Below the pieces are notes generated by a model. It had not been told where the DNA came from. It saw only the letters and a program-made list of their open reading frames with translations, and did no database searches. The position numbers and the translations under genes are program-made. Shown here piece after piece: positions 43,496 through 55,770 of a stretch of DNA of 64,000 nucleotides (its first letter is position 1; the number at the start of each line of letters is the position of its first letter). The DNA lies in the NCBI RefSeq assembly GCF_024679095.1, contig NW_026111627.1, positions 382,905 through 446,904 on the forward strand, written 5' to 3'. This stretch comes from Eriocheir sinensis (lineage: Eukaryota; Arthropoda; Malacostraca; Decapoda; Varunidae).

Positions 43496-44504
43496 TTTTT
43501 TACCAACCCCAGACTCAAGGGTTAATGAAACGAAGATGAGCAGTGAGGTCACGCGCAGCTCAGCGTCTGCCTCCAACTGCACCAGTAAAATACAACATCT
43601 ACGAACGGACAGACTATTCAGATTTCCTTTTCTGTGTTGGCATTAATCTTCTGGCGCCAAGAATACAATTACAAGACAGTATTTTCCCTGCGTGTACTTC
43701 CCTTTTCAACCATTACCAGCGGGGAACAGAGTCGTGACACACGCAGTCCTCGGGGCGGAAATTAATGTTCTGACGCCTGACCAATTTAAGCGCCGTTATC
43801 TCTGCAACATTTTCTCTCTTATTAACATTTCCTCGACTTCACCAGCAGGAACACACACTCGTTATTATGAAATGGTAATCTATACTTTTTTTTCTAGTCG
43901 AGCAGAATATTAATTTTACTCTTTTAATACTCTAACCATTTTTCCTCTCAGCAGTACATTTGACAAGCTTCATTTTCACACTGTACTTCATAATTCTTCC
44001 TGACAACCCCGACTTAAAGTTAATCAGCTCGTTTTTCCTTATTTTTATTCATATTAAATATTTTTACAAGCTTAGCCGGACAGGGCACACAATCTACTCC
44101 TTCACATCGTACTGTCATAACACATCCTGACATCGGGACTCTTGTTGTCATTTAGTCAGTCAGTGTTTCCTCATTAATATTCCGCGGCCATTAATACACC
44201 GGCCGCGTCTGGCTCTCCCGCCTCCTCTTAACAACCACAGGAGGCGAGGGTGGCACAGGTAGCTCACTCCCTCTCCCTCCTCCTCACAACGCACGCACAA
44301 CCCTGGCATCTCACGACGCCTTGGAAATTGACTCTCCTTTATTCTGCTGTTACAAATTTAAAGCTATAACAGTTAGGGTGCCACACATTTTTTTACTTTT
44401 CTTTTGCCTCCCAACTGATTCACAAGCTTGGCAGTTCACGAGGCCTCGGAAACTGACCCTTCTTTATTCTGGTGTCAGTAGTTTAATGGCTATGACAGAT
44501 TGGT
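43496..44504. other. AT-rich DNA with decayed repeat units
   Basis: This includes two related segments near 44290-44370 and 44415-44490 (CACGA-GCCT-GGAAA-TGAC-CT-CTTTATTCTG). They look like adjacent copies of a decayed repeat of about 126 bases. I see no gene. Confidence 0.45.
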
Positions 44505-44800
44505 AAAGGTAAAGGTGGGTGCATATGTTATAGCTTCGCGTGGCTGCGGTGCTCATCTCCGATCCGTTGGCCTTTGAGCCTGTGGTAGGGAACAAACAGT
44601 TACCCGGGGCAAGGGCCAGTGTGAGATCCGGGATTGCCATAGTTTACCCTTCCCAGGTTTCCCAGGTACCCATTTATCGACCAACCGGAAAGGCAGGATG
44701 GACAGCTGGGTGAGCTGCACGCCGACTGCCCGGGCCGGGGATTCGAACCCGGGCCCGTGGAATGGTAGTCAGGCACGTCTACCATTAGACCACGGAGGTG
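44505..44800 (-). mobile_element. tRNA-derived SINE, copy 2
   Basis: The A box TGGTCTAATGG is at 44792-44782 and the B box GGTTCGAATCC at 44749-44739 on the - strand. Body and tail are as in copy 1, ending in (TTTACC)n-like sequence at 44505-44516. It is inserted in the decayed repeat region. Confidence 0.9.
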
Positions 44801-46530
44801 CACATGCTGCTGGTGCTTACCGGCCCGTCTGTCTGGCAAGGGACTTTGCTCCATCCAGACAGAGTGGCCGAGACGTTCAGTGCTGCCCCCTACAGAGAAA
44901 CGGATGGGAAAGACCCAGGCACTTAGTCTTTGCGTATCACTAAACATTTTTTTTTTTTTTTACCATATAGGAGGAAGCTCAAGGAAAAAAAAACAGGCTT
45001 ACGGAGATTGACTTTTTTTCGTCTTTTTGATGTACTGTTGCCTTTATATACAAGTCACAAGCTATAAGTTATGTTAAATTTACCTTAGTTAATCATGGAG
45101 GTAAGAACCATTGTAACTTTTCTTTCTTTTTATTACCTCACGCAATTCACTTTTTCTCAATTTTTGCACTCACTCAGACTTTTGAAATTTACTTTTTTTT
45201 TTATAGCAAACGAGGTGAAAAGCAGAAACCTAAACTAGAACATGATTTATAAAGCTACAATTTACGTAAACCTCATCTTGAAAGATGAAAATGTGCTAAG
45301 AATATTTTTTTTCTCTATCTCATGCACTCAACACCTCTACAGAGCATAAGACTTTTGATGCTAACTACTTTATGTTGATCGTAATTTATAAGGTTACAAC
45401 TTAAGTCTATCTCACCTTTAAAGTTGATGGTATTAGGTAGCATATTTTTTTCTTTCTTTCCACCTCACGCAACAACCTCTGGTCCTAAACAGACATCAGA
45501 GAATTGTAATGAAGTGTTTTGTGTTGTCAGTAAAAAAAGTCACGTACGAGTTACCTCAAGTTCTTCTTTAACGCTTACACAGGCACAGCTTTTTATTGAC
45601 CTCCACCCTAGTTAACTCTTCCAAGATATTGGAAATTATCGCATATTTTGTGTTGTTATTAATTCAAGCTGCAAGTAACCTCTTGCTCGTCTTTAACACC
45701 TTCAATGTTATATAGCACATTATTCTTCCCTTCTTCCCTATTCAACCCACTTTCAAGCCTGACTGACCATCATATCCCGTATAGTAACTTTAGTGTATAT
45801 TTCCATTTCCAGACGATCAGAGGTACGTCCCCTCCACCTGTAATAACCACACTGACAAAGGTATGTGACACAGCCTTCCCTTCCTTCCTTCCTTCCGCAT
45901 CACGCAACTCTCTCACATCCACTGCGAACCTCAAGGCCTCGGAGACTAGCTTTTTTATATATTTACTGTCCTAAGCTCATTATTATTTGAGCCACAATTC
46001 ACACGTCTAGTTCTCCTAAGCTCACACAAGCTCATTACCATGAGCAACAATTTACACGTCTAGGTCTCCTTTAAATAACGTAATAGTAGAGGTGGCACAG
46101 CTGTTCCTCTCCTTCCACCTAAGGTAACTCCCTCACAACCTTGGTGGAACGACTAGACTTTGGATAAAGTTAATTCTTTGGCTGGTGATATCAATTACCT
46201 GTTGCCGTCATTACCTAAACCATAAGTATTAAGGTCCATGTATTATGGCTTAGTAATAAGAAGCGAGCTTTAATCTTGTCACTTTTCTCAGCCTTTTCTC
46301 GTACAGTTATTGTGTTTAACCCTCTTCCACTGTGCTTTCATATTTCTTTTCTATCTTTTTACTTACCTTACTCTGTTAGTATCCTTATTTCATGTCTGTA
46401 GTAATAAGTTTCAGGGTCTCAAGCTTTATGTTATTTCTTAGTTTTCTTGCATTTTTTTCAGTGTCTAATCCTCTTTCACTGTTCTCATTTTTTTATGTGT
46501 AGTCTTATATAGTTCTTTTGGTATCCTTAG
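44801..46530. other. AT-rich DNA with decayed tandem repeats
   Basis: Every 130-170 bases a CTCACGCAA-type motif recurs, followed by GA-CTT-(G)AAA-TTACTTTTTT (near 45135, 45325, 45465, 45895 and 46120). A (CTTC)n run is at 45880-45896. I see no gene. Confidence 0.4.
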
Positions 46531-46742
46531 TTAACCCGGTAGCAGCAACGGACCAAATTTGTGGCTTTACCGTGTAGCAGCGACGAGACAAATGTGTGCC
46601 ATGATTTAAACCCCCAAAATAGATCTGATCACAAATGCGTTGATATATATTATGAAATGGTTTGTGTGACGGGTGATTTTTTCTCATTTTTCTCGCTTGG
46701 AGGGACCATTAAGAAACATGACCCCCGCTGCTACCGGGTTAA
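46531..46742. mobile_element. piggyBac-type MITE, 212 bp with TTAA duplication
   Basis: Perfect 12-base terminal inverted repeats, CCCGGTAGCAGC at 46535-46546 and GCTGCTACCGGG at 46727-46738, are immediately flanked by TTAA at 46531-46534 and 46739-46742. TTAA target duplications and ends beginning CCC are diagnostic of the piggyBac superfamily. The 188-base interior has no coding capacity, so it must have been moved by a transposase made elsewhere. Confidence 0.88.
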
Positions 46743-47639
46743 AGCAGCAGTGTCTCATTTATACGAATTTCCTCAGTTGCCACGGAAGGGCATTGATTCA
46801 TAAACCATAAAGTACCTGCGCTGTATCTTTTTAGTGTAGAAAGTGTGTACGTCATTAATCGGTTTAAGGAACGATCTGGGCTTTAAAATCAACCTTCATG
46901 TAACTTTAATAATGGCGGGGACTGTCCATATCGTTTTTTTGTTTGTTATCTTTTTATATCTTTGTGCGTTTATTTTATCTTTCTTTTTGTCTTATATCCC
47001 TTAAGGTGCCCCGTTTGTTGTAAAAATAAATGCACAATAAAACACATTCACTGACTCTTTCTAATCATTGAAATTTTTAGTAGTAGTATTTTCACTTGTC
47101 TTGCGTCCTTTTATTCGCACTTATTAGTCAGCAACACAGCTTTAAATTAACTTTTATCTGGCTTTACTACATTCAGTCCACGAAAAATTCATACACGGGC
47201 TCTTATTTTCTTATGTTCTTTTATTTTCCTTCTTATTCTTTATTTACTTTCTTTATTTTTCATTTTTTAGCAGTAGCACAACCCTTCCTCTTTTAAGTGT
47301 TCCTTTACTCGCAACTTTTGACACAAGAACATAGCCATAAATTAACTCTCCGACTACTTAATACTCTAACCCCCCAACAAAAAACAAGAGCTGCCTTCCT
47401 TCTAATGTACGGCGTAATAAGTAGCACAGTCCCTGCTCTCACAAATCTTGACTCGCAGCTGCTAAAGACGACCGGAGCATCAAATTAGCGCTCATGTGAA
47501 GAATTATGGACACGTTTTTAAAAGAAATGAGGAGTGCGTAGTAAGGAAGTACAGAGCATAAAAGGAAGAGAAAGAGAGCGAGGAAGAGGTAATGATATTA
47601 TGTGAAGAGAAGATAAATTTATAGGAAGCTGAGTAACAA
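46743..47639. other. AT-rich spacer
   Basis: No gene recognised. A few segments near 47100 and 47320 (TCGCA-CTT-TTAGTCA and GCAACTTTTGACACAAGAAC, each followed by TAAATTAACT) hint at another decayed repeat. Confidence 0.4.
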
Positions 47640-48384
47640 TTATCCCCTATTCTTTGACAACACTCAGCTATCACCTTCTTCAACACTAAACATCCTCGGT
47701 CTATCCTTAACTCAAAATCTCAACTGGAAACTTCATATCTCATCTCCTACTAAATCAGCTTCCTCGAGGCTGGGCGTTCTGTACCGTCTCCGCCAGTTCT
47801 TCTCCCCCGCACAGTTGCTATCCATTTACAGGGGCCTTGTCCGCCCTCGTATGGAGTATGCATCTCATGTGTGGTGGGGCTCCACTCACACAGCTCTCCT
47901 TGACAGAGTGGAGTCAAAGGCTCTTCGTCTCATCAGCTCTCCTCCTTATACTGATAGTCTTCTACCTCTTAAATCAGGCCGCCATGATGCCTCGCTTTCT
48001 ATTTTCTATCATTATTTTCATGCTGACTGCTCTTCTGAACTTGCTTACTGCATGCCTCCCCCCCTCCCGCGGCACCGCCTCACACGACTTTCTACTCATG
48101 CTCATCCCTATACTGTCCAAACCCCTTATGCAGGAGTCAACCAGCATCTTCACTCTTTCACCCCTCACGCTTGTAAACTCTGGAACAATCTTCCTTCATC
48201 TGTATTTACTCCTGCCTACGACTTGAGCTCTTTCAAGAGGAGGGTATCAGGACACCTCTCCTCCCGAAATTAGCCTCTCTTTTTGGCCACTCCTTTGACC
48301 TCTATTCAGGAGTAGTAAGTAGCGGGCTTTTTTTTTTATATTTTTCTTTACGCCCTTGAACTGTCTCCTTAGCTGTAAAAAAAA
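47640..48384 (+). mobile_element. Jockey-like LINE family E, 3' end of RT
   Basis: The C-terminal part of a reverse transcriptase ORF reads LSPSSTLNILGLSLTQNLNW, LGVLYRLRQFFSPAQLLSIY and GLVRPRMEYASHVWWGS. SKALRLISSP follows, and then the terminal CKLWNNLPSSVF and LSSFKRRVSGHLSSRN, stopping at 48273. The 3' UTR ends in GCTGTAAAAAAAA. The catalytic palm is missing, so this is a truncated copy. The ORF part from 47815 is open. Confidence 0.9.
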
Positions 48385-49600
48385 TGAGAAGGAAAGTTAA
48401 GAGTATTAAGAAAGGGGACATAAAAAGATGAATAGAGTATGTAAAGAGAAGAGTGTGTAGGAGGACGAGTACTGAGAACAGAAGAACAGGGTACAGAAGG
48501 AAGAGAGGGAGATCGAAGAAGATGTGGATAGATTATGAGAAGAGAAGTGTGTAGGAAGACAAGTAATAAGAATGGAAGTACAGGGTAGGAGGAAGAGAGG
48601 GAGACCGAGGAGAGGAGGAGGATGGATTGTGTAAAGGAAGAAAACTAACACATCAACAAAAACATAGATAAAAACTGTCATAGTCGAGGAGGTCAATACA
48701 CAAACGTTTTTCAAGTTTGCGATCTTTTATATTTTTTTATCTTCCTTCGTTCTATCTGCTGTTGACTTTACTCGAAATAAAAATGCTGAGACGGCCTGAA
48801 TAGCATAATCTAATTCCTTAAATGTTTACACACTCTTTTTGTTTGCACAGCCTTTACATTCACTTAACGTCCACCTCTTGATTAGGCAAAGACTGCCATT
48901 TCCATTTCTCTCTAATTAATTAATATTTTAATTCTTTAAATTTTAACAAACGCGCTTTTTTAACCTTGTGTTTCGCTTTCCGTTTACGTACAGCATGAAC
49001 TGAATAACAAAGCTTTTTAAATGAACACTAATATACTCTAATGTGCCCCAAGAAGCATTTATTTCCGTACTGATAACCATAAAATAGGATGAATGCTTTT
49101 TATTTCTACTGCATCACTTCACTTAAATCATTAAGACGTGACCAAGGGTTGGAAATTACCTTGTACATGTTCTTAATGATGCATTCCAAGGATATTACAT
49201 GAAGGAAGAGAGGGAGACTGAGGAGGAAGAGGGGGAGGAACGCACAGCGGTTGGTGTTGTATTTACTATACAAAGAGCGACTCACGTCCGTCTGTATGTC
49301 CTTTACAGACTTCCAAACGGTGATAGCTACAAACATAGGCTTTACATGTTTTTGAAGCGTACTATGCTCCCGAGTAATTGTGGCACATAATATTAGGACT
49401 AATATACATTTTTTAAAGTTATTTAATAAAAACAATCAAAAATGGTTCAAACGTTGGGACCATCGGCGTTTTCTTTTATTAAACTAATAAATTATTTCTT
49501 TTATATTGTGAAAATACAATTGTTTATCATATAAGAAATCTGTTGTTTTTTGTGTCATTTCTTCCGGGCAGCGCCGGGTACTTCAGCTAGTCTTCAACAA
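48385..49600. other. AT-rich spacer with purine-rich patches
   Basis: 48400-48640 is G/A-rich and internally repeated (GAAGAGAGGGAGA-CGA near 48500 and 48590). The rest is AT-rich. I recognise no gene. Confidence 0.4.
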
Positions 49601-50430
49601 GTGTTCAACAGTTTATTGTTCATCGGTTTACGCACAACCCTCACGGATGACCAGAGCTATCGAACTTACCCGCGTTTTGTCTTGATTATATTTTACATCC
49701 ACGCAATAAACTACACGTGCCGTTTTATTACACTCAGTAGTAATTCAGACCTGCTATTTTAATGAGTTTAATCACAACTTTCACAGACGACCAGCAGTTT
49801 GTTATTTATTCTTTTTTGGTTGTAATAATATTCTAATTCCTTACAAAAAAAAAAAAACTAATTTGCTGCTTTTATTCCATATTCAAAACTAAGTCACACA
49901 GCCTGTTATTTTTTTATTTATTTTATATTAAGTTTTCACAGACGACCAGAGCTTTGGAATCTACTCTCGATCGTTAGTAATAATCGAAATTCACACAAAA
50001 AGATCACATTCTGCTGCTTTGTTATCTTTGGAAGTAATTCACACACCCTCGTATTTTTTTTTTTTCAGTTTATTCACAGCTTTCACAGACGACCAGAGCT
50101 TTGAACTCACTCCTGTTTTCTCGTAATAATATTTTAAATCGTTACAAAACACTGCATGCTCTTTTTTATATCCATTAATAAGTACCGAAGCTTTTCCATT
50201 TCTGATCACGTTGTTCCCAGCTTGCACGGGTGGCCGGAGCCTTGAAGTGTACTCCCGCGTGGTTTTCATGATGCCAAGAACACAAAACAGTTATATTTTT
50301 GGTAAATAATTTCGGTAACTAATGACTCGCACAACCTTTATGTTTTTCGTCTCTTTGTTCACAACTTTCACGGACCACCGGAGCTTTAAAGTTTACTCTC
50401 GTGCGTTTTAATGATATTCTGATTCGAAAA
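49600..50430. repeat. Decayed ~150-bp tandem repeat
   Basis: A motif of the form ACAACTTTCACAGACGACCA(G)AGCTTT-GAA-TTACTC recurs near 49625, 49770, 49935, 50085, 50222 and 50365, spacing 135-165. Copies differ heavily outside the motif. It may be the same ancient family as at 44290-46180. Confidence 0.7.
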
Positions 50431-50641
50431 ATATTAATATCAAGTCGTTATTTCCCTGCTCCTCCTTTTTTTCTTAATTACCGTCGCTAATCACAACAGC
50501 AGTCAAAAAAGTTAACTCAGGTGTTCTTAATAATGCAAGTCCACACAAAAATAGCTTAATCTTTTAATATGATTTTGTCTGAATCCTTACAGCTTCCAAT
50601 AATTACTTTGTTTTCTTTGAATAATTAACACCAGTGACCTT

Positions 50642-50672
<31 letters not shown>

Positions 50673-51340
50673 CCACTAACTGACAGGCATTACTCCTTTC
50701 CTTCCTTCCTTCCTTTTGCTTCATACAATTGACACTTCTCTTTTATATTTTCTTTATTTTCTTACAACAACAATAAACACAACTTTTCTCATTTTTTTTT
50801 TCTCACATTGCTCACTCTCTTTCTTTTCTCTTTTTTTCCTTATAACAGCTTAAAGCAATGACAACAACAACAAAAACGAGCATAACACTTATTTCTTTGC
50901 ATCCTTCCTTTCATTTCTTATAACAATTTTTTTCCTTAGCATTCTCTTTTATCTTCTGATCACCTTACAGCAACAACAACAACAACAACAACAGCAACAA
51001 CAACAACGACAACAACAACAACAACAACAGCAACGACAACAACAACAACATCCAATACACAAACCTTAACATTCTTTCTTCCTTCTGTCTAACAAACTAA
51101 CGCCTCTTTCGTTATTCATTTTTTTTTTAATATATACGTTCAACCAGACTTTATAGTTCTTCCTTTCAGCTGGCGATCTTTTCAAAATATTTTTTTTATG
51201 ATATTCCTTCTTCCTCTCCTTTCTTAACATTACTACCCTCGAAATTGACACTTACCCTGTCTCGCTCTTTCTCGTCTCAGTTTTTTTTTCTTCTCACTCA
51301 CTCAGTCACTTTTTTTATTTTCCTTCAGCCACTTTACTGC
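50431..51340. repeat. AT-rich DNA with (CAA)n runs
   Basis: (ACA)n is at 50642-50672, and a longer imperfect (CAA)n with GCAA and GACAA interruptions is at 50969-51050. CCTTCCTTCC runs lie near 50700. I see no gene. Confidence 0.8.
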
Positions 51341-51805
51341 GACTATATTTGCGGCGCCGCCTTGACTTGAGCCTCGACTCAGTGTGTCCTGAGCCAGCTG
51401 GAGACGCCGTGGTCCGCTTACTGCCGACTCCTGACCCTCCATCCTCCCACCTTACCCGTAGATGCTTGCCCTTACCCTTACTCCACTCCCCTTACTCTTC
51501 TTCCTTCACTCCATTTCTCTCCCTTCACTCCTCTCCCTTTACTCCTCTCCCCTTACTCCTCTCCCTGTACTCCTGTCCCCTCATTCCTTTCCTCTTACTC
51601 CTCCCTTTTACACCCCTTCTCTCCCTTTACTTCACTACACCTATAGCCATATTTGCAACACTAGAGAAAAGTTTAACACACGAAACACAAAGGGAACATT
51701 AAGCAACATCCACAACTCCTACGACCACATTTCTAACACACTGACAGTCACATCAGAAAGCCACACTACTCCACACTAACTGGCATTTTCTTAAACGTTT
51801 CCTCA
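51341..51805. other. GC-rich patch then pyrimidine-rich tandem
   Basis: 51350-51440 is GC-rich with a mixed coding-like frame (LDLSLDSVCPEPAGDAVVRL) but no recognisable domain. 51465-51640 is a loose repeat of CTCCTCTCCCTTTA. It could hold an exon, but I cannot support one. Confidence 0.3.
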
Positions 51806-52025
51806 CCACACCACAGGCCAAGGCTGTTGTAGGTGTGGGCTTTTCTATGGTAGATAGTTTTATGGCAGTTTTGTGACTCTGGTGGTAGTTTGCTGAAGTT
51901 TGTGTACCATGAACGGGAAATTTTAGCTCATGGAAACGCAATCAATCTCCTTTTCGGCCTTTGGAAATAGTTGGTGTGACGTGAGAGGCGCCCGTCTGCG
52001 AGTACCGACCTTAATATCGTCCACC
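51806..52025. mobile_element. Dispersed SINE-like repeat, copy 2
   Basis: Same motif order as 5985-6170 (see there), with AGTTTTGTGACTCTGGTGG, TGTGTACCATGAACGGG, CAATCTCCTTTTCGGCCTTT and GCGAGTACCGACC. Confidence 0.55.
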
Positions 52026-52470
52026 TCGTATTTGCTCCCTCCTGCTTCCTCACGTCTCTCCCTCTTCCTCATGTCCTGCCTCCAAATCATTTACCTTCAG
52101 CCTCTTTCTCCTTCCTCTTCACCTCTTCCCCTTCCTCTTCCTTCTCAGCATCCTCTTCTTACCTCTCTTGTTACTCTTTCTCTGTCTCTTCCTCTTACCT
52201 TCCTACCTTACCGAACTTTTCCACCTCCGTTGTTTTCTTCTCGTTTTTGTTTTTCGTTTTTTTTCTGTCTTCTCATACTCCTCTCCCTCGTCCCTATCCT
52301 CTTTTTCGTCATTTTCCTGCTCATTCTTCTCTTCTTTCTCCTGCTCCTCTTCTTCCTCTTCTTCAGCTCTTTTATTTTCTTATTTTATCCCTCCTCTTCC
52401 TCCTTCTCCTCCTTTTGCTCCTCCTCCTCCTCTAGCTCCTCCTCTCCTCTCCTCTCCTCTCCTTTTCCAC
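52026..52470. repeat. Pyrimidine-rich low-complexity block
   Basis: Irregular CTTCC/CTCCT DNA giving Leu/Ser/Phe/Pro frames only. Confidence 0.75.
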
Positions 52471-52658
52471 TCAAAATTATGAAAGTGGCAAGTGCTTCAC
52501 TGAGATATAAAAATAAAAATAAAATAAAAGATGAGCCCGTAAAAAATATTATTCACCTCTTCTTTGGTAATCTAATTCGTTTTCCAGTTTTGTTATTTTT
52601 TTCTACTTTTTTTAGTGATATGCTTTCCCCGAAATTAAATCCTGAGGCGCGAGTGTTT

Positions 52659-52800
<142 letters not shown>

Positions 52801-52860
52801 ATTTAAACATCAAGATACATATGACAAAAGGGGCGGGGATATTGTCTCCATGCTAAAGAC

Positions 52861-52878
52861 GACCTCTGTCTTGAGGTC
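52861..52878 (-). other. 3' UTR hairpin of family A
   Basis: Perfect 6-base stem GACCTC/GAGGTC with a 6-base loop, extended by one C-G pair outside. It lies about 60 bases before the element's 3' end. Confidence 0.5.
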
Positions 52879-52929
52879 GCCTATCTTAAAGCATTGTCAC
52901 TAGTTGTGCTTCTGCTCAGGCGGATGTGA

Positions 52930-55092
52930 CTAGGGCGGGCAAGTGCGACACCAGGCATGAGCCGCCACCTTCACCTGCTGGGTGTTCATTGCCCTAACGC
53001 CCACTTCACCCGTGAAGGCGTTCCACAGGTGGGCCGTGGCACTCGTAAAGGCCCTCTGGCACCCGGCTGTGCGGCTTCTCGGGATATCAAGGAGGAGGTC
53101 GTTAGCCACCGCCGCTCTCGTGGTGTGCTGGCTTCTTCCCCCAGGGACCCGTAGTGGCGCCAGGTGAGGTGTATGTTGGACCTGGGCCTTGTGTAGGACT
53201 GTGATGGCACCGACCCTTCTCCTGTGCCCGAGGCTGTCGAGCATACAGTTGGGGGCGTCCTGCTGGTGATGTAGCTGCTGTCGATGTTACCGCTGCCGAT
53301 ACTAGTGTCCATGTGGTCGCTGCTGCTGAAGGCTGCTGGCATCGCAGATGAGTCGCTCTGCCCTACTCTGCACTCTGTCCAGCAGCGAGAGATGACATTG
53401 GGCACTGCTCATCCAGGAAAGAGGGGATCATTCCATTACGGGCCTCACCTGGGCTTTGTACAGCCTCAGGAGGCCGTCTGCGTCGAGCAGGTGCCGCACG
53501 CGACGCAGGAGCGTCACCCTCAGGGAGGCTCTGCGCGCCACACACTCCAGGTGGCGGTCAAAACTGAGTCAGGAGTCGACCTCCACCCCCAAGATGTTGA
53601 TGGAGTCCCTGATGACCAGGGTGTCGTCCCCAAACTTCACCCGTCCCTGCAGGAGTCTGTCGTCCTCCCCCGAACGCAATATGACCATGGCCAGGGTCTT
53701 CTCGGCAGCAAACTTAACTTGCCAACTTCGTCCTCAGGCCATGATGTCACCAAGATGGCGGTTGGTGGCTTCGATCACGTCCGCAGTTTCCTCCCTGGTG
53801 TAGCTGTGGGACAGGGTGCAGTCGTCGGCGTAGGCTGAGGCCACTGGTAGGCCACGGAGCAACTCGTTGAAGTATGCGTTCCAAAGAATCGGGCCCAGTA
53901 CTGATCCTTGTGGAACGCTGGCAGTGATTGGCTAACTGCTTGACGTGCACCCGTTCACCACTACCCTCAGACTCCGGCCGTGCAGGTAGCTCGAAAACAG
54001 CTGCAGCAGTTGTCCTGTGATGCCGAGCTGTTTGAGCTTGGCCAGGAGGCCCCTGTGCCACACACAGTCGAATGCCCAGCAATATCTAGGGCAACAACAA
54101 GTGAAGGGCGACCAGAGTCCAGGGCGTCATGCCAAGACTTGCTGAGCAGGAGGAGGAGGTCTGATGCCGAGCAACCTCTCCTGAACCCGTGCTGATGAGG
54201 AGACAATATATAGATGGTCTCCTCCAGGTGGCGCGTCAGTTGCTTAGCAATAATCCGCTCCAGGATCTTGCTAACAACCGACAGGAGCGAGATTGGGCGG
54301 TAGTAGGTTGGGTCTGTCTTGTCCTTTTTCTTGAAAATCGGTGTGACACGAGCCTCTTTCCACAGGGTCGGCCAGGCCCCTGCGCTTAGGCACTGTCTGA
54401 AGATACGTGTGAGGGGGTGCGACAGATCCCCTGCACAGTGCTTCAGCATGAAAAGGGCTGATGTCATCCGGGCCTGGGGCTTTCCTGGTGTTGGTATCTC
54501 GGAGGTGCTTGGTCACTGTGCCCTCCGTGATCTCCAGGTTTTCCAGGACAAAGTTACCCAGACGGGGGAGGAGGGGGGGCTGCCTGTCTGGCTCCTCGAC
54601 TGTCATCTTGCTGCTGAAGTGGGTTGCCAGAAGGTCAGCTTTATCCTGGTTCTTTACTACCAGGCCCCCTGCAGGCGTCATGAGAGGCGGGATCCTGTCC
54701 TGCGTGACGGTGCCTTGCCTCTCCTCTACCAAGTACCACCACTGGTTGGGGTCAACTTGGTTGGACGCCAGCTTCCTCCTGAGGCTGTTTTCCCACCTTT
54801 TCCTGGCCCACGCTGCTGTCTTTGTCATGGCCTTGCATGCAGCGCGGTGCAGAGCCTTGTTGCGGTGGGAGGGACGGCACTTGTATTGCCTCCAGGCGCT
54901 GTACTTATCATTTGCAGCCAGTCGGCACCTATAGCCGAACCACGGCTGGTCGCGTGGGTCGGCCTTATATGCCCTATGAGGGACATGCTGCCTCTGGGCC
55001 TGGAGGAGAGTGGCAGAGAAGGCTGACACATTGTGGTCAACGTCACCACTGAGTGTAGCGTCCCAGTCAGTGTCAGCTAGTGCCCGCTTCAT
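52930..55092 (-). pseudogene. Reverse transcriptase of family A copy 2, several frameshifts
   Basis: The first frame (55092-54271) carries a linker (HVPHRAYKADPRDQPWFGY, CKAMTKTAAWARKRWENSLR), THFSSKMTVEEPD and KAPGPDDISP. Next (54467-53967) come LWKEARVTPIFKKKDK, YYRPISLLSVVSKILERI, HQHGFRRGCSASDLLLLL and VVALDIAG. The latter is the start of motif A, broken by a frameshift just before the aspartate-flanking Phe-Asp. Motif B ([10 protein letters not shown]) and motif C (SAYADDCTL) can be read near 53905-53820, and RVQSRA near 53370. The last frame (53244-52930) keeps the region before the stop. It is dead, but all family motifs are present. Confidence 0.88.
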
Positions 55093-55136
55093 GGCTTGTC
55101 AGTCTGCCCGCTGCCACAGCCAGATGGGCTCTTTCT

Positions 55137-55770
<634 letters not shown>

